From positions 8,036 through 72,035 of the forward strand of contig NZ_SBFF01000011.1 in the NCBI RefSeq assembly GCF_004151485.1: a DNA stretch of 64,000 nucleotides, given 5' to 3'. Origin of the DNA: Sphingosinicella sp. CPCC 101087 (GTDB taxonomy: Bacteria; Pseudomonadota; Alphaproteobacteria; Sphingomonadales; Sphingomonadaceae). The position numbers and the translations under genes are program-made. This document shows positions 1-9,722 of this stretch, piece by piece (position 1 is the stretch's first letter; each line of letters begins with the position of its first letter). The notes below the pieces were generated by a model. It saw only the letters and a program-made list of their open reading frames with translations, was not told the origin of the DNA and did no database searches.

Positions 1-2
1 GC

Positions 3-1364
3 TGGGCTTCGATCTTGCTGCGTCGGGCCCTCCTGAGCCGTGCCGCGGCGCCGCCTCGTGTCCATCCGGTAGACTGGGTGGCGCACCGCGCCGACCTGCT
101 GCTGCGCATGGGGGAAGCGGACGGCGCGCGCCTGCTGGTCCAGTCGATCGACCAGCCATTCTACACGCCTCGCCTGATCGAGGTGGCGGCGCGAACCGCT
201 CTCGCCACGGCCGATCCGGCAGCCTTGTGCCCGTTGGTCGAGCCGGCGGGGGCGTCCGGGACGGTGTGGACGCTGGCCGACGCGATGTGCGCTGCGCTGG
301 AGGGAGAAGCGGCGCGGGCATCCGCCTTGGTCGACGATGCGCGCCGCGAGGGCGATATTCGGGGAATCGACTTGGCTTTGGCCGAGAGGGTGATCGGCGC
401 CGGCGCCGAAGCTCGCCGCTCCGCAACTCTCGACTGGGAGCCGGTGGTCACGCTGAATGCGTGGCGTGTCGGCCTCGCGAGCGCCACCGGCGCCCCGATC
501 CCCGATCGATTGCTTGACGCGAGCGCACCGGCGATGCGGGCCTGGCGGGCCCGGGCGCCGATGGTGCCGCTCGAGCAAAGGCTCGGCGCCGCCTCGGTCG
601 CCGCCTCGCTCGGCGTCTTCTCGTCGCGATCCCTGGTTGAGATATATAGTTTGATGCTCGATCGGACCGACCCTGCCGAGGCGGCCGGAACCGTGGGCGC
701 GCGGCTTCGCACAGCCTGGGCGGGGACCGATACGGGCGAGAAGATGGAGGCGATGCGAAGCCTCTGGCAGGAAGCGGACGGGCCTCACGAACAGCATGCG
801 CGGCTGATCCTCACGGCCCGGGCGGCCGCGCGGATCCAGCCCTCGGCCGAGCACGGCGCCGATACCGCGAGGCTGATCGCCTCGATGCTGACGGCCGGAC
901 TTGATCGCGCCGCCGCGCGTTGGAGTGCGGTCGTAGAGGAAAGCGGCGATAGCCAGGCTTGGGCGCTGCTTGCCGTCGGCGCCCCCGATGGCTCGGTCGA
1001 GGTCGGCACCGGCTCCATCGAGACGTTCATCGAGGCCGATGAGGCCGACCGCCGGCGGGCGCAGATGCTGGTGGCGGCGCTCGCGGGCCTCGGCCGCTTG
1101 AACGAAGGCGACGCTTCCCGGCTCGCTTCGAATTTGGGACTCGCACTCGGGGGCACCGGTGGACGCTGGGCGCAGTCGCTCGATCGCGCTGCGCGCAATC
1201 GCGAGACCGGCACAGTGGCCCTCCTCGCCGCCGTCGGGATGCAGACCGCCGGCTGGCACGGCGTGCCCCCGGACCACTTGTTCCGCATCGTCCGCGCGTT
1301 GCGCACGGCGGGGCTCGAATATGAGGCGAGGATGATCGCCGCCGAGGCGATCGCGCGGTCGTGA
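3..1364 (+). CDS. Conserved hypothetical protein, 5' end outside the window
   Basis: The frame is open from the first full codon of the window, so the N-terminus is missing; the TTG at 15 is only the first possible start inside the window. About 450 residues are visible, rich in Ala, Leu and Arg and probably mostly helical, with repeat-like helices near residues 20-110 and 300-440. I recognise no catalytic motif, signal peptide or membrane segment. The gene overlaps the GTG start of xerD by 4 bases (GTGA), so the two are probably co-transcribed and translationally coupled. That proximity does not show a role in recombination. Confidence 0.7.
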   Translation, partial: WASILLRRALLSRAAAPPRVHPVDWVAHRADLLLRMGEADGARLLVQSIDQPFYTPRLIEVAARTALATADPAALCPLVEPAGASGTVWTLADAMCAALEGEAARASALVDDARREGDIRGIDLALAERVIGAGAEARRSATLDWEPVVTLNAWRVGLASATGAPIPDRLLDASAPAMRAWRARAPMVPLEQRLGAASVAASLGVFSSRSLVEIYSLMLDRTDPAEAAGTVGARLRTAWAGTDTGEKMEAMRSLWQEADGPHEQHARLILTARAAARIQPSAEHGADTARLIASMLTAGLDRAAARWSAVVEESGDSQAWALLAVGAPDGSVEVGTGSIETFIEADEADRRRAQMLVAALAGLGRLNEGDASRLASNLGLALGGTGGRWAQSLDRAARNRETGTVALLAAVGMQTAGWHGVPPDHLFRIVRALRTAGLEYEARMIAAEAIARS

Positions 1365-2275
1365 GCGCGTCGGCGGACCGCCGGCTGGTCGATGCTTTTC
1401 TTGAAATGCTTGCGGCCGAAGCGGGCGCGGCGCGCAACACCTTGCTCGCCTACGAGCGCGACCTGATCGGCGCTTCCGAGCTGCTCGGGGGTGAATTGGG
1501 CGAGGCCTCTCCCGAAGCGCTTCGAAGGCTCGCGGAGGCCTGGATGCCGCTCAAGCGCTCGACGGTTGCCCGAAAGTCGGCGGCGCTTCGGCGCTTCTTC
1601 GGCTTCCTGCAGGACGAAGGTATTCGACCCGACGATCCCTCGCCCGCGCTGCCGCGGCCGGGCGCCGATCGCCCGCTGCCGAAGATCCTCGATCACCGGG
1701 CCGTCGACGCACTTTTCGCCGAGGTCGAACGCCGTAAGGCGGAGGGCGGTATCGCGGCCTTGCGACTGTCTGCACTGGTCGAACTGCTCTATGGCTCCGG
1801 CCTGCGCGCGACCGAGCTCGTCTCGCTTCCGCGCAACGCGGTCTCTCCCGACAAGCCCTTCCTGATCCTCAAGGGCAAAGGCGGTCGCGAGCGCCTGGTG
1901 CCGATCTCCGACCGCGCCCGCGCCGCTGTGTCCTCCTGGCTGGCCCAGGTTCCGCGCGATTCACCTTTCCTCTTCCCCTCCGGCCGCAAGCACCTCAGCA
2001 GGGTGCGGCTCCACCAGCTGATCAAGGCGCTCGCCGCCGATGCCGGCATTCCGCCCGAGCGGATCAGCCCGCACGTGCTGCGCCACGCCTTTGCGACCCA
2101 TCTCCTCGAAGGCGGCGCCGATCTGCGCGCCGTACAGATGCTGCTCGGCCACGCCGACATAGCCACGACGCAGATTTACACCCACGTCGATTCACGGCGC
2201 CTGATCGACCTGGTGAACAGCCGTCACCCCTTGGCGGATTCCCGCTCCGTTGACGCGCGCCGGAAGCCGGCCTAA
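1361..2275 (+). CDS. xerD: Tyrosine recombinase XerD
   Basis: Site-specific tyrosine recombinase of 304 aa that would act with XerC at the dif site to resolve chromosome dimers at division. The N-terminal SAM-like DNA-binding domain spans about residues 5-95 and the catalytic domain about 110-295. The catalytic set is complete: Arg149 (GSGLRATEL), Lys173 (KGKGGRE), His238 and Arg241 (HVLRHAFATH), His264 (LGHADI) and nucleophile Tyr273 (QIYTHV). The start is GTG, overlapping the previous stop. The length is normal for XerC/XerD. The choice of XerD over XerC rests on general resemblance and the neighbouring accA, so the paralogue name is less certain than the family. accA follows after 12 bases. 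Confidence 0.9.
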   Translation: MSASADRRLVDAFLEMLAAEAGAARNTLLAYERDLIGASELLGGELGEASPEALRRLAEAWMPLKRSTVARKSAALRRFFGFLQDEGIRPDDPSPALPRPGADRPLPKILDHRAVDALFAEVERRKAEGGIAALRLSALVELLYGSGLRATELVSLPRNAVSPDKPFLILKGKGGRERLVPISDRARAAVSSWLAQVPRDSPFLFPSGRKHLSRVRLHQLIKALAADAGIPPERISPHVLRHAFATHLLEGGADLRAVQMLLGHADIATTQIYTHVDSRRLIDLVNSRHPLADSRSVDARRKPA

Positions 2276-2287
2276 CCCGCCCGGCTC

Positions 2288-3229
2288 ATGCCGACCTTTC
2301 TCGATTTCGAAAAGCCGATAGCGGAGCTCGAAGCGCGGGTTGCAGAGCTGCGCGAGACCGCCTCGGCCGGCGAGCTCAACATCGAAGCTGAGATCCAGCG
2401 GCTCGAAGAGCGCGCCCAGCGCCTGCTGCGCGAGACCTATGCCAGGCTGACGCCCTGGCAGAAGACCCAGGTCGCGCGGCACCCCGAACGTCCGCACTTC
2501 AAGGATTACGTCGCCGCCCTCGTGGACGACTTCGTGCCGCTGGCCGGCGATCGCCATTTCGGCGAAGACCAGGCGATCGTCGGCGGCCTCGGCCGCTGGC
2601 GCGGCCGCAAGGTCGTTCTGATCGGCCATGAGAAAGGCGACGACACCGCCAGCCGGCTCAAGCACAATTTCGGGATGGCGCGGCCGGAAGGCTATCGAAA
2701 GGCGATCCGGTTGATGGACCTCGCCGACCGATTCGGCCTGCCTGTGGTGACCCTGGTCGATACGCCAGGCGCCTTTCCCGGCGTGCAGGCCGAAGAACGC
2801 GGCCAGGCGGAGGCGATCGCCCGCGCGACCGAACAATGCCTCGCTCTCGGCGTGCCGCTCGTCGCCGCCGTGGCCGGCGAAGGTGGCTCCGGCGGCGCGA
2901 TCGCCATCGCCGCCGCCAATCGTGTGCTGATGCTCGAGAACAGCGTCTATTCGGTCATCTCGCCGGAAGGCTGCGCCTCGATCCTATGGCGCACCGCCGA
3001 GAAGGCGGCCGATGCAGCCGAAGCGATGCGAATCACCGCCGGGGATCTGCAGCAGCTCGGTCTCGTCGAACGGGTCATCCCTGAGCCGGTCGGCGGTGCC
3101 CACCGCAATCCCGCCGAAGCGATCGAGACGCTGGGCGCCGCCATTTCCGAGGAGCTCGAAGCCCTGGCGCCGCTTTCGCGGGAGGAGATACGCGCTCAGC
3201 GGCGGGCGAAGTTCCTGGCGGTCGGATAG
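2288..3229 (+). CDS. accA: Acetyl-CoA carboxylase carboxyltransferase subunit alpha
   Basis: Alpha subunit of the carboxyltransferase half of acetyl-CoA carboxylase, which makes malonyl-CoA for fatty acid synthesis in the cytoplasm together with AccD (encoded at 10767). The 313 aa match the usual 315-320. An N-terminal helical region (1-60) precedes the crotonase-like carboxyltransferase fold. Diagnostic segments are [20 protein letters not shown], the Gly-rich [12 protein letters not shown] loop that forms an oxyanion hole, and [10 protein letters not shown]. It starts with ATG 12 bases after xerD and is probably in the same transcript. It converges on radA across a hairpin. Confidence 0.96.
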   Translation: MPTFLDFEKPIAELEARVAELRETASAGELNIEAEIQRLEERAQRLLRETYARLTPWQKTQVARHPERPHFKDYVAALVDDFVPLAGDRHFGEDQAIVGGLGRWRGRKVVLIGHEKGDDTASRLKHNFGMARPEGYRKAIRLMDLADRFGLPVVTLVDTPGAFPGVQAEERGQAEAIARATEQCLALGVPLVAAVAGEGGSGGAIAIAAANRVLMLENSVYSVISPEGCASILWRTAEKAADAAEAMRITAGDLQQLGLVERVIPEPVGGAHRNPAEAIETLGAAISEELEALAPLSREEIRAQRRAKFLAVG

Positions 3230-3235
3230 CCGAGC

Positions 3236-3263
3236 CTTCCCCCGCCGCACGACGCGGGGAGAA
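3236..3263. terminator. Candidate bidirectional terminator between accA and radA
   Basis: Inverted repeat CCCCGC (3240-3245) and GCGGGG (3254-3259) with an 8-base loop; it extends outward by a few more pairs with one mismatch. It sits between two convergent genes. There is no long T run, so termination is inferred from position. Confidence 0.45.
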
Positions 3264-3269
3264 CGATCC

Positions 3270-4643
3270 TTATCCTCGTCCCAGCAGGTGATCGACGAGC
3301 TGCCCGAGCGTCCGAAAGCCGGACAGCCTCATCGCGCCCTTCTCTCCAGCCACGGCAGCCGGGACGAAGGCGTTGCCGAATCCGAGCTTGGCGGACTCCT
3401 TGAGACGCAGCGGGGCATGCGCCACGGGGCGCAGCTCGCCGGACAGAGCGACCTCGCCGAACGCAACCGTTTCCGCCGGCACGGGCCGCTCGGCCAGTGC
3501 CGAGACCAGGGCGGCCGCCACGGCAAGATCGGCGGCGGGGTCGGTGACGCGATAGCCGCCGGCGACGTTGAGATAGACTTCGGCGGTCGAGAAGCTCAAG
3601 CCGCAGCGTGCCTCGAGGACCGCGAGGATCATCGCCAGCCGCCCGGAATCCCAGCCGACCGCTGCACGGCGCGGCGTTGCGCCGCTGGCCAGGCGGACGG
3701 TCAGCGCCTGGATCTCGACGAGCACCGGCCGCGTGCCCTCCAGCGCCGGGAAGACCACGGCTCCCGGAACCGGCTCGCCACGATCGGTGAGGAACAGGGC
3801 GGACGGGTTGGCGACTTCCTCCAGCCCTTCCTCCGCCATGGCGAACACCCCGATCTCGTCGGTGCCGCCGAACCGGTTCTTGGCGGCACGAAGGATCCGG
3901 TACTGATGGCTGCGCTCGCCTTCAAAGCTCAGCACCGTATCGACCATATGCTCGAGGACGCGCGGCCCCGCGATCGCGCCGTCCTTGGTGACATGGCCCA
4001 CCAAAACGATTGCCGCGCCGCTCTCCTTGGCGAAACGGATCAGCTCATGCGCCGAGGCACGAACCTGGCTCACGGTTCCGGGCGCGCCTTCGATCAGGTC
4101 GGAATACATGGTCTGGATCGAATCGATCACCACCATGGCGGGCGGCGCGGAGTCGGCCAAAGTGGTCAATATGTCACGGACCGAGGTCGCGGCGGCGAGA
4201 CGCAGCGGAGCCGCGGCAAGACCCAGGCGGCGGGCGCGCAGGCGCACCTGATCGGCCGCTTCCTCGCCTGATATATAAGCAACGGCAAGTCCTTGCGACG
4301 CAACCTTCGCAGCCGCCTGGAGGAGCAACGTCGACTTGCCGATTCCAGGATCGCCGCCGATCAGGGTCGCCGACCCGGCGACAAGACCGCCGCCCAGCGC
4401 GCGGTCGAACTCGGCGATCCCGGTGCCGATCCGATCCGGCAGCCTGGTTTCCGCGTCGAGCCCGACCAGCTCGATCCGCCGTCCGCCGCCGCGAAGGTCG
4501 TGGCGCGCCGAAAAGGGGGTCACTACGCCCGCCTGGTCTTCCACCAGGCTGTTCCACTCGCCGCAGTCTGCGCACTGGCCGACCCAGCGGCTGCTCACCG
4601 ATCCGCACAGCTGACAGACATATCGCTTCTTCGGCTTCGCCAT
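3270..4643 (-). CDS. radA: DNA repair protein RadA
   Basis: RadA/Sms, a RecA-like branch-migration ATPase that processes recombination intermediates. At 457 aa it has the normal length. Order of parts: an N-terminal C4 zinc finger (C10, C13, C24, C27), a RecA-fold ATPase core with Walker A GGDPGIGKST at 96-105, the RadA-specific KNRFG motif at 255-259, and a C-terminal Lon-protease-like domain from about residue 290 (VGWDSGRLAMILAVLEAR, YLNVAGG). The ATG start begins the conserved MAKPKKRYVCQLCG-type N-terminus. The gene stands alone, converging on accA and divergent from the hibernation factor. Confidence 0.96.
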   Translation of the reverse strand: MAKPKKRYVCQLCGSVSSRWVGQCADCGEWNSLVEDQAGVVTPFSARHDLRGGGRRIELVGLDAETRLPDRIGTGIAEFDRALGGGLVAGSATLIGGDPGIGKSTLLLQAAAKVASQGLAVAYISGEEAADQVRLRARRLGLAAAPLRLAAATSVRDILTTLADSAPPAMVVIDSIQTMYSDLIEGAPGTVSQVRASAHELIRFAKESGAAIVLVGHVTKDGAIAGPRVLEHMVDTVLSFEGERSHQYRILRAAKNRFGGTDEIGVFAMAEEGLEEVANPSALFLTDRGEPVPGAVVFPALEGTRPVLVEIQALTVRLASGATPRRAAVGWDSGRLAMILAVLEARCGLSFSTAEVYLNVAGGYRVTDPAADLAVAAALVSALAERPVPAETVAFGEVALSGELRPVAHAPLRLKESAKLGFGNAFVPAAVAGEKGAMRLSGFRTLGQLVDHLLGRG

Positions 4644-4755
4644 AGCCGCGGAGGCTAGCGAAACGAAGCGTGAACATCCAGCGGAAATCGCGCATCGGGA
4701 ACGACCGTCCCTTCCGCGGCATTATCGCTTCATCCAATCAAGCGAGGAGGCCGCC

Positions 4756-5076
4756 TTGTACGTCCAGATCAATACCGACAATCAGATCAAGAGCGACGCG
4801 GAGGCGAACGAGCGGCTGGAGCAGCGCATCCGCTCGCGGCTGCGCCGGTTCGAAAGGCGGCTGACCCATGTCGAGCTGCACGTCTCCGATATCAACGGCA
4901 CCAAGGGCGGCGACGACAAGAGGGTGAGCCTGGAGGTTCGCCCGACGGGACACGACCCCATCGCCGTCCATGCGGATGCGCACCGCGTCGAGGACGCCGT
5001 ATCGGTCGCGGCGGAAAAGGCGGCCCGCGCCCTCGATCACGCGCTGGGGCGGATCGCCGACGTGAGGGGGCGCTGA
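4756..5076 (+). CDS. Short HPF/RaiA-type ribosome hibernation factor
   Basis: S30AE/HPF-type protein of 106 aa, expected to bind near the decoding centre of the 30S subunit and silence ribosomes in stationary phase. It carries only the N-terminal ribosome-binding domain (VELHVSDINGTKGGDDKRV; VHADAHRVEDAVSVAAEKA) and lacks the extra C-terminal dimerisation domain of long HPF, so it is a short form. The TTG start is supported by GAGGAGG at 4744-4750, six bases upstream, and no ATG fits. It is divergent from radA and has no clear operon partner. The family is fairly secure, but HPF and YfiA-type roles cannot be separated here. Confidence 0.75.
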   Translation: MYVQINTDNQIKSDAEANERLEQRIRSRLRRFERRLTHVELHVSDINGTKGGDDKRVSLEVRPTGHDPIAVHADAHRVEDAVSVAAEKAARALDHALGRIADVRGR

Positions 5077-5189
5077 TCTCCGCGGGCAGATCCGAGGTAT
5101 CGCGACTTGGAGCAGCCCCGGCGTCGCTATAGCCCGGCGCCTCGCCGTCGGCTTGCCCTGCGCCATCCCGTTGGGCACAGCCGCCGGCG

Positions 5190-5993
5190 ATGATCCGGGT
5201 TGCGAGCTACAACATGCGCAAGGCTATCGGCACCGATCGAAAGCGGCGGCCGGAGCGGACGATCGAGGTCCTCAACGAGCTCGATGCGGACGTCGTTGCC
5301 CTGCAGGAGGCCGACCGGCGGTTCGGCTCGCGCGCCAGCGCCGTGCCTCTCCACCTGATGGAAGAGCATAGCGACTACCGGCCGGTGCCCCTCGATATCC
5401 GAGCCGGCAGCATCGGCTGGCACGGCAATGCGCTGCTCGTGCGCAAGGGAGTCGAGGTGCTCGAGCGGCACCTCTTCCACCTGCCCTCGCTCGAGCCCCG
5501 TGGCGCGGTGCTGGCGGAGGTAGCGTTCGGCGGGATGCGGCTGCGCGTCGTCGGAATGCACCTCGACCTGTCCGGACTCTGGCGCCGCCGGCAGGCCCAT
5601 GCCATCCTCGCCCACCTCGCCGAGCGCGAAGACAGGCTGCCGACGGTCCTGATGGGCGACCTCAACGAATGGAGCAGCCGAGGCGGCTGCCTGCGCGACT
5701 TCGCGACGCATCACCAGTTCGCCCCTTGCGGGCGCAGCTTCCACGCCCGCCGGCCGATCGCCCAACTGGACCGCATCATGGTGTCGCCGGACCTGGAGAT
5801 CGTCGACAGCGGGGCGCATGACAGCGCGACCGCCCGGCGCGCCTCCGACCACCTTCCGGTATGGGCCCAGCTTCGGCCCGCGGCGGAGATTCAGCCGTTG
5901 CCGCCCTCGTCCGCCGGGACGTCCTCCGGCACGGGTTGGGCCGCAAGGCTGCGATCCTCGATCGCGAGCCAGTCGCGGAAAGGCAGGCGATAG
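5190..5993 (+). CDS. Endonuclease/exonuclease/phosphatase (EEP) family hydrolase
   Basis: Predicted metal-dependent phosphodiesterase of the EEP (DNase I-like) superfamily; substrate unknown (DNA, lipid or a soluble phosphodiester). The 267 aa contain the family's active-site residues: Asn8 (SYNMRK), Glu40 (LQEADRR), His124 (GMHLDLS), Asp157 and Asn159 (MGDLNEW), Asp194 (QLDRIM) and the terminal Asp220-His221 (SDHLPVW). No signal peptide is evident, so it is probably cytoplasmic. The catalytic domain ends near residue 230. The last 35 residues are low-complexity and overlap the 3' end of the convergent serine hydrolase gene by about 100 bases, so the tail may not be functionally constrained. 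Confidence 0.8.
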   Translation: MIRVASYNMRKAIGTDRKRRPERTIEVLNELDADVVALQEADRRFGSRASAVPLHLMEEHSDYRPVPLDIRAGSIGWHGNALLVRKGVEVLERHLFHLPSLEPRGAVLAEVAFGGMRLRVVGMHLDLSGLWRRRQAHAILAHLAEREDRLPTVLMGDLNEWSSRGGCLRDFATHHQFAPCGRSFHARRPIAQLDRIMVSPDLEIVDSGAHDSATARRASDHLPVWAQLRPAAEIQPLPPSSAGTSSGTGWAARLRSSIASQSRKGRR

Positions 5994-7192
5994 ATCATGT
6001 CCATCACCTCATATTCGATTCCGTTCGGTCGCGACGTCGCGCTGTTCCACAAAGCGACGATCCCGGCCCGCCGCTCGGGATCGAACATCATCATCGAACG
6101 ATAGCCGCGCACGCCGCCATGGTGGCCGATGACGTTGCGGCCGGAATAATCGAGCACGCGCCAGCCGAGGCCATATGCCGAGCTCGTGGTCCGCTCTCGA
6201 TACTTCCGGCGCCGTGAAGTCTCGCGCGGCGTGTTGACTCGCGGGGTCTGCACCGCCGCGATGACGGGTTCCGGCAGCACCTCTTGCGCCTGGCCCATCT
6301 GCGCCATCATCCAGAAAGCGAGATCCTCGATCGAGCCGTTGACTCCGCCTGCCGCCGGCACGCGATAATAGGAATCGGTGACCTCGACCGGGCGCGAATT
6401 GCGTCCGCCGACATGTGGGCGCGCCCAGCTGCGGGCGCGGAACAGGTCCTCTCGCGTGACGCTGGCGGTTCGCATCCCCAAGGGACCGAACAAACGCTCG
6501 CGCACCGCCTCCCCATAGCTTCGGCCGGTGACCCGCTCGACGATCTCGGAGGCGGCGTCATATGCGACGTTCTGATAGGCATGGCAGCTGCCGGGCGGGC
6601 AGATGCTGTCGAGGGTCGCGAGCGTTCCGCGCAGGTAGCGCGGGTCCCAGCCATCCTCCAGCTTGAGGTCGTAAGCATGGGCGAACAGGCCGAGCTGATG
6701 GGACAGCAGGTCCGAAACCGTCGCCGCCCTTTCGCTGCCGCCGGGAAGGCGCAGCGAGACGGCGTGAAGGCCTACCGGCTCCATCAGCGAGAGACGCTTC
6801 TCGTGGGCCAGGAGGGCGACCATGTCGGCGGCCACGCCCTTGGAAAGCGACGCCCAGCGGAAGACGGTCGACGTGGTCACCGGATCGCCGCTCCCGGCGA
6901 TGGTCTCGCCATAGCCCTTGGCGAACCTGATCTCGCCATCCTCGACCACGGCGACGGCGAGCCCGACCATGGCCGGATCCTCCATCAGGGCCTGTAGCCG
7001 CAGGTCCAGCCTTCTATAGTCGACCAGGCTGGGGCGCTTCGCCTTGGCCTCGCCGACCACCAGCTCGAAGCGGGGCGGTCCGTCCTCGCGGGGGATCGGC
7101 GCAGCGCGGGTGAAGATCAGAGTGGCCGCCAAGGCCAGGCCGAGCAGACCGAGCCCGACCAGCATGAATGTGAACAGACGCCTCAGATACAC
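5891..7192 (-). CDS. Membrane-anchored serine hydrolase, class C beta-lactamase family
   Basis: Penicillin-binding-protein-like serine hydrolase of 433 aa (beta-lactamase/esterase superfamily), probably anchored in the inner membrane facing the periplasm by an N-terminal segment (residues 7-28). The active-site set is present: SxxK at Ser115-Lys118 (SLSK), YxN at 206-208 (YQN) and HHGG near residue 370 in place of the KTG box, as in the esterase-like branch. The likely substrate is a peptide, ester or cell-wall fragment; antibiotic resistance should not be assumed. The GTG start at 7192 lacks a well-spaced ribosome binding site. The 3' end overlaps the convergent EEP gene. Confidence 0.82.
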   Translation of the reverse strand: MYLRRLFTFMLVGLGLLGLALAATLIFTRAAPIPREDGPPRFELVVGEAKAKRPSLVDYRRLDLRLQALMEDPAMVGLAVAVVEDGEIRFAKGYGETIAGSGDPVTTSTVFRWASLSKGVAADMVALLAHEKRLSLMEPVGLHAVSLRLPGGSERAATVSDLLSHQLGLFAHAYDLKLEDGWDPRYLRGTLATLDSICPPGSCHAYQNVAYDAASEIVERVTGRSYGEAVRERLFGPLGMRTASVTREDLFRARSWARPHVGGRNSRPVEVTDSYYRVPAAGGVNGSIEDLAFWMMAQMGQAQEVLPEPVIAAVQTPRVNTPRETSRRRKYRERTTSSAYGLGWRVLDYSGRNVIGHHGGVRGYRSMMMFDPERRAGIVALWNSATSRPNGIEYEVMDMIYRLPFRDWLAIEDRSLAAQPVPEDVPADEGGNG

Positions 7193-7340
7193 GACACCGG
7201 TAGTCCAGCTCCTCCCCCGGCAGTTCCAATGCGGCTCCGGTTGTGCCGCTTTATCGCGGCCCGGCGGCGAATGACAGCGATTCGAACGTGTTCCGTCCTT
7301 CGCTCGACATCGACTCGGCTTGCTGTCAGGTTCCGCACCG

Positions 7341-9638
7341 ATGCGGGAGAAAGAGCTTCGAATTGCGCTGGTCTGCTACGGGGGTATCAGCCTCGCCGTC
7401 TACATGCATGGTGTCACCAAGGAGATCTGGCGCCTCGCCAAGGCGAGCCGCGCCTTCACCGGCGGGGACGCTCGCGGGCCGGACAGCGAAGGAGTCTATC
7501 ATGACCTGCTTCGCCGCATGGCCGAGCATGGCGAGACCGAGCTTCGCGTCCTCGTCGACATTCTCGCCGGGGCCAGTGCCGGAGGGATCAATGCCATCTT
7601 CCTCGCCCATGCCATTGCCGGCGGCCACTCGCTCGATCCCCTGACCGACCTCTGGCTCGAATCCGCCGATATCGACCGGCTGCTCGATCCCGAAGTGAGC
7701 TCCGTCTCGCGCTTCGCCAAATCGGCGGCGGTTCCCTTCGCCTGGGCCTTTTCGGCCCGCTCGGGGACGGTCGAGGAGACGGTCGAGCCGGCCCATCGCG
7801 CCGAGGTTCGCAGCAAGCTCGCCAATTTCGTCCGCGCTCGCTGGTTCGCGCCGCCGTTCGGCGGCCCGGCCTTCACCAACCTCATTCTCGACGCGTTCGA
7901 CGCGATGGAGGCCGAGCCGAACGAAAGGCCCCTGCTCCCGGCTTCCCAGCCGCTCGACCTGTTCGTCACCGTCACCGACTTTCGCGGCCATCCAGTGCAA
8001 TTGCGGCTGAACTCGCCGTCCGAAGTCACCGAGCGCGAGCATCGGATCACGCTCGCCTTCCATGACGCGCCGGGCGACGAACGGCAGCTCGGCGACGCGG
8101 TCGAGCTGACCTATGCCGCCCGCGCCACCGCCAGCTTCCCGGGCGCTTTCCCGCCCTTCACCGTCGGAGAGCTCGACGAGGTGCTGAAGCAGCGCGGCCG
8201 CAGCTGGCCGGGTCGCGACGCCTTCCTCGCCCGGGCGCTGCCGCGCCACGCCGCCCTCGGCGACGCCGAGGATGCGGTCCTGATCGACGGCTCCGTCCTT
8301 GCCAATGCGCCGTTCGGACCGGCGATCCGCGCGCTGGACCAGAGGCCGGCGCGACGCGAGGTGGATCGCCGTTTCGTCTATATCGATCCCAAGCCGGGCC
8401 TGAAGAGCGTGCGTCTGACCGGCGGAGGCGCGTCCGAACCGCCCGGCTTCTTTTCGACCATCATCGGCGCGCTTTCCGACATCCCGCGCGAGCAGCCGAT
8501 CCGCGACAATCTCGAGGTGATCGAGCGGCTGTCCGGCCGAATCCGGCGCCTACGGCGGATCGTCGGAGCCATGCAGCCGGAGGTCGAGGCGGCGATCGAG
8601 GATGCCTTCGGCTCCACCTTCTTCCTGGTGCGGCCGACGCCGAAGCGGCTCGCGGCCTGGCGTGCCCGCGCCAACGAACTGGCGGCGAAGTCGGCCGGCT
8701 ATGCCTACGCTTCCTACGCCCATCTCAAGATCGCGACGGTGGTGGAGGAAGCGGCCGACAGCGTCCTTCGCCTTGGCGGCCGCGAAAGCGGCGACCGGGT
8801 CGGGCGCGAGCAGGTCCGCGGGGCGATCTGGGCCTATGTCCGCAATCTCGGCCTGGTCGAACCCGGCGCGGTGTCGGCGCGAGGCGCGAGCCCCGAGGTG
8901 ATCCGCTTCCTTCGCGACTTCGACGTCGGCTTCCGCACGCGGCGGCTTCGCTTCATCGCCAAGGGGGCAGCGCAGCTCATCGAGGATCGCGACGCGGCGG
9001 CGAAAGTGGGCGCGCTGCTCAACGATCTGCTCGAACGCTATCAGCGCCGCACCCCGGATCAGGTGGATGAACGGATCCGCCAGGCGCTCGCCGCCGCCGC
9101 GACCGAGCCGGCCGCCGCGATGGAGGCGCTGGCACGCCTGTGGGACCTGCGTCCGCTCGACGAGTTGACCGATCTTCAGCTGACCGAGACCATTTCCACG
9201 CTCGACAAGCCGGAGCGGCGGCGGCTGATCCTCTCCTATCTCGGCTACCCCTTCTACGACGTCGCCACGCTGCCGCTGCTGCAGGGCGAAGGACTGGACG
9301 AATTCGATCCGATCAAGGTCGACAGGATCTCGCCCGACGACGCGGTTGCGATCCGGGCCGGCGGGACGGCGGCGACCCTGAAGGGGATTCAGCTGAACAG
9401 CTTCGGTGCCTTCTTCAGCCGCGCCTATCGTGAGAATGACTATCTCTGGGGCCGCCTGCACGGTGCCGACCGGCTGGTGGACATCCTCCTGTCGACGCTG
9501 CCGGAGCCGAAGCGGCTCCCGCAGATCGAGGTGGCCGCGCTCAAGCGGCAGGCCTTCCGCGCCATCCTCGCCGATGAGAAGTCGCGCCTCGGCTGCATCG
9601 CCTCCCTGTTCGAGACGCTGGAGCGCGAGGTCGGCTGA
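7341..9638 (+). CDS. Large patatin-like phospholipase-family protein
   Basis: Patatin-related protein of about 765 aa. The N-terminal patatin domain holds the oxyanion loop (CYGGIS, 12-17), the nucleophile elbow GASAG with Ser79 and the DGS catalytic Asp motif (IDGSVLANAPFG, about 320), so a Ser-Asp lipid acyl hydrolase is expected. The long C-terminal half (400-765) is mostly helical and matches the large bacterial patatin-related subgroup rather than classic patatins. I chose ATG 7341 because MREKELRIALVCYGG starts the domain; an in-frame TTG lies at 7320. A strong hairpin with a T run follows the stop. No signal peptide is seen. Confidence 0.85.
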   Translation: MREKELRIALVCYGGISLAVYMHGVTKEIWRLAKASRAFTGGDARGPDSEGVYHDLLRRMAEHGETELRVLVDILAGASAGGINAIFLAHAIAGGHSLDPLTDLWLESADIDRLLDPEVSSVSRFAKSAAVPFAWAFSARSGTVEETVEPAHRAEVRSKLANFVRARWFAPPFGGPAFTNLILDAFDAMEAEPNERPLLPASQPLDLFVTVTDFRGHPVQLRLNSPSEVTEREHRITLAFHDAPGDERQLGDAVELTYAARATASFPGAFPPFTVGELDEVLKQRGRSWPGRDAFLARALPRHAALGDAEDAVLIDGSVLANAPFGPAIRALDQRPARREVDRRFVYIDPKPGLKSVRLTGGGASEPPGFFSTIIGALSDIPREQPIRDNLEVIERLSGRIRRLRRIVGAMQPEVEAAIEDAFGSTFFLVRPTPKRLAAWRARANELAAKSAGYAYASYAHLKIATVVEEAADSVLRLGGRESGDRVGREQVRGAIWAYVRNLGLVEPGAVSARGASPEVIRFLRDFDVGFRTRRLRFIAKGAAQLIEDRDAAAKVGALLNDLLERYQRRTPDQVDERIRQALAAAATEPAAAMEALARLWDLRPLDELTDLQLTETISTLDKPERRRLILSYLGYPFYDVATLPLLQGEGLDEFDPIKVDRISPDDAVAIRAGGTAATLKGIQLNSFGAFFSRAYRENDYLWGRLHGADRLVDILLSTLPEPKRLPQIEVAALKRQAFRAILADEKSRLGCIASLFETLEREVG

Positions 9639-9660
9639 ACGCAATGCCCGCGACATGGCG

Positions 9661-9686
9661 GCAGGTCTGGACCTGCGCGGTTTTTT
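9661..9686 (+). terminator. Rho-independent terminator after the patatin-like gene
   Basis: Perfect stem GCAGGT/ACCTGC with a 4-base loop at 9661-9676, extendable by CCGC/GCGG-type outer pairs, followed by TTTTTT at 9681-9686. It lies 22 bases after the patatin-like stop codon and is the clearest intrinsic terminator in the window. Confidence 0.75.
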
Positions 9687-9722
9687 GAGAGAGGGAGGCG
9701 GGAACGTGGGAAAGGGCCTTTC

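Noticed and set aside
5891-7192. A true AmpC-type beta-lactamase conferring resistance
   Set aside because: The protein has SxxK and YxN, but HHGG in place of KTG and an uncleaved membrane anchor. These point to the broader serine hydrolase/esterase group, and no ampR is adjacent.
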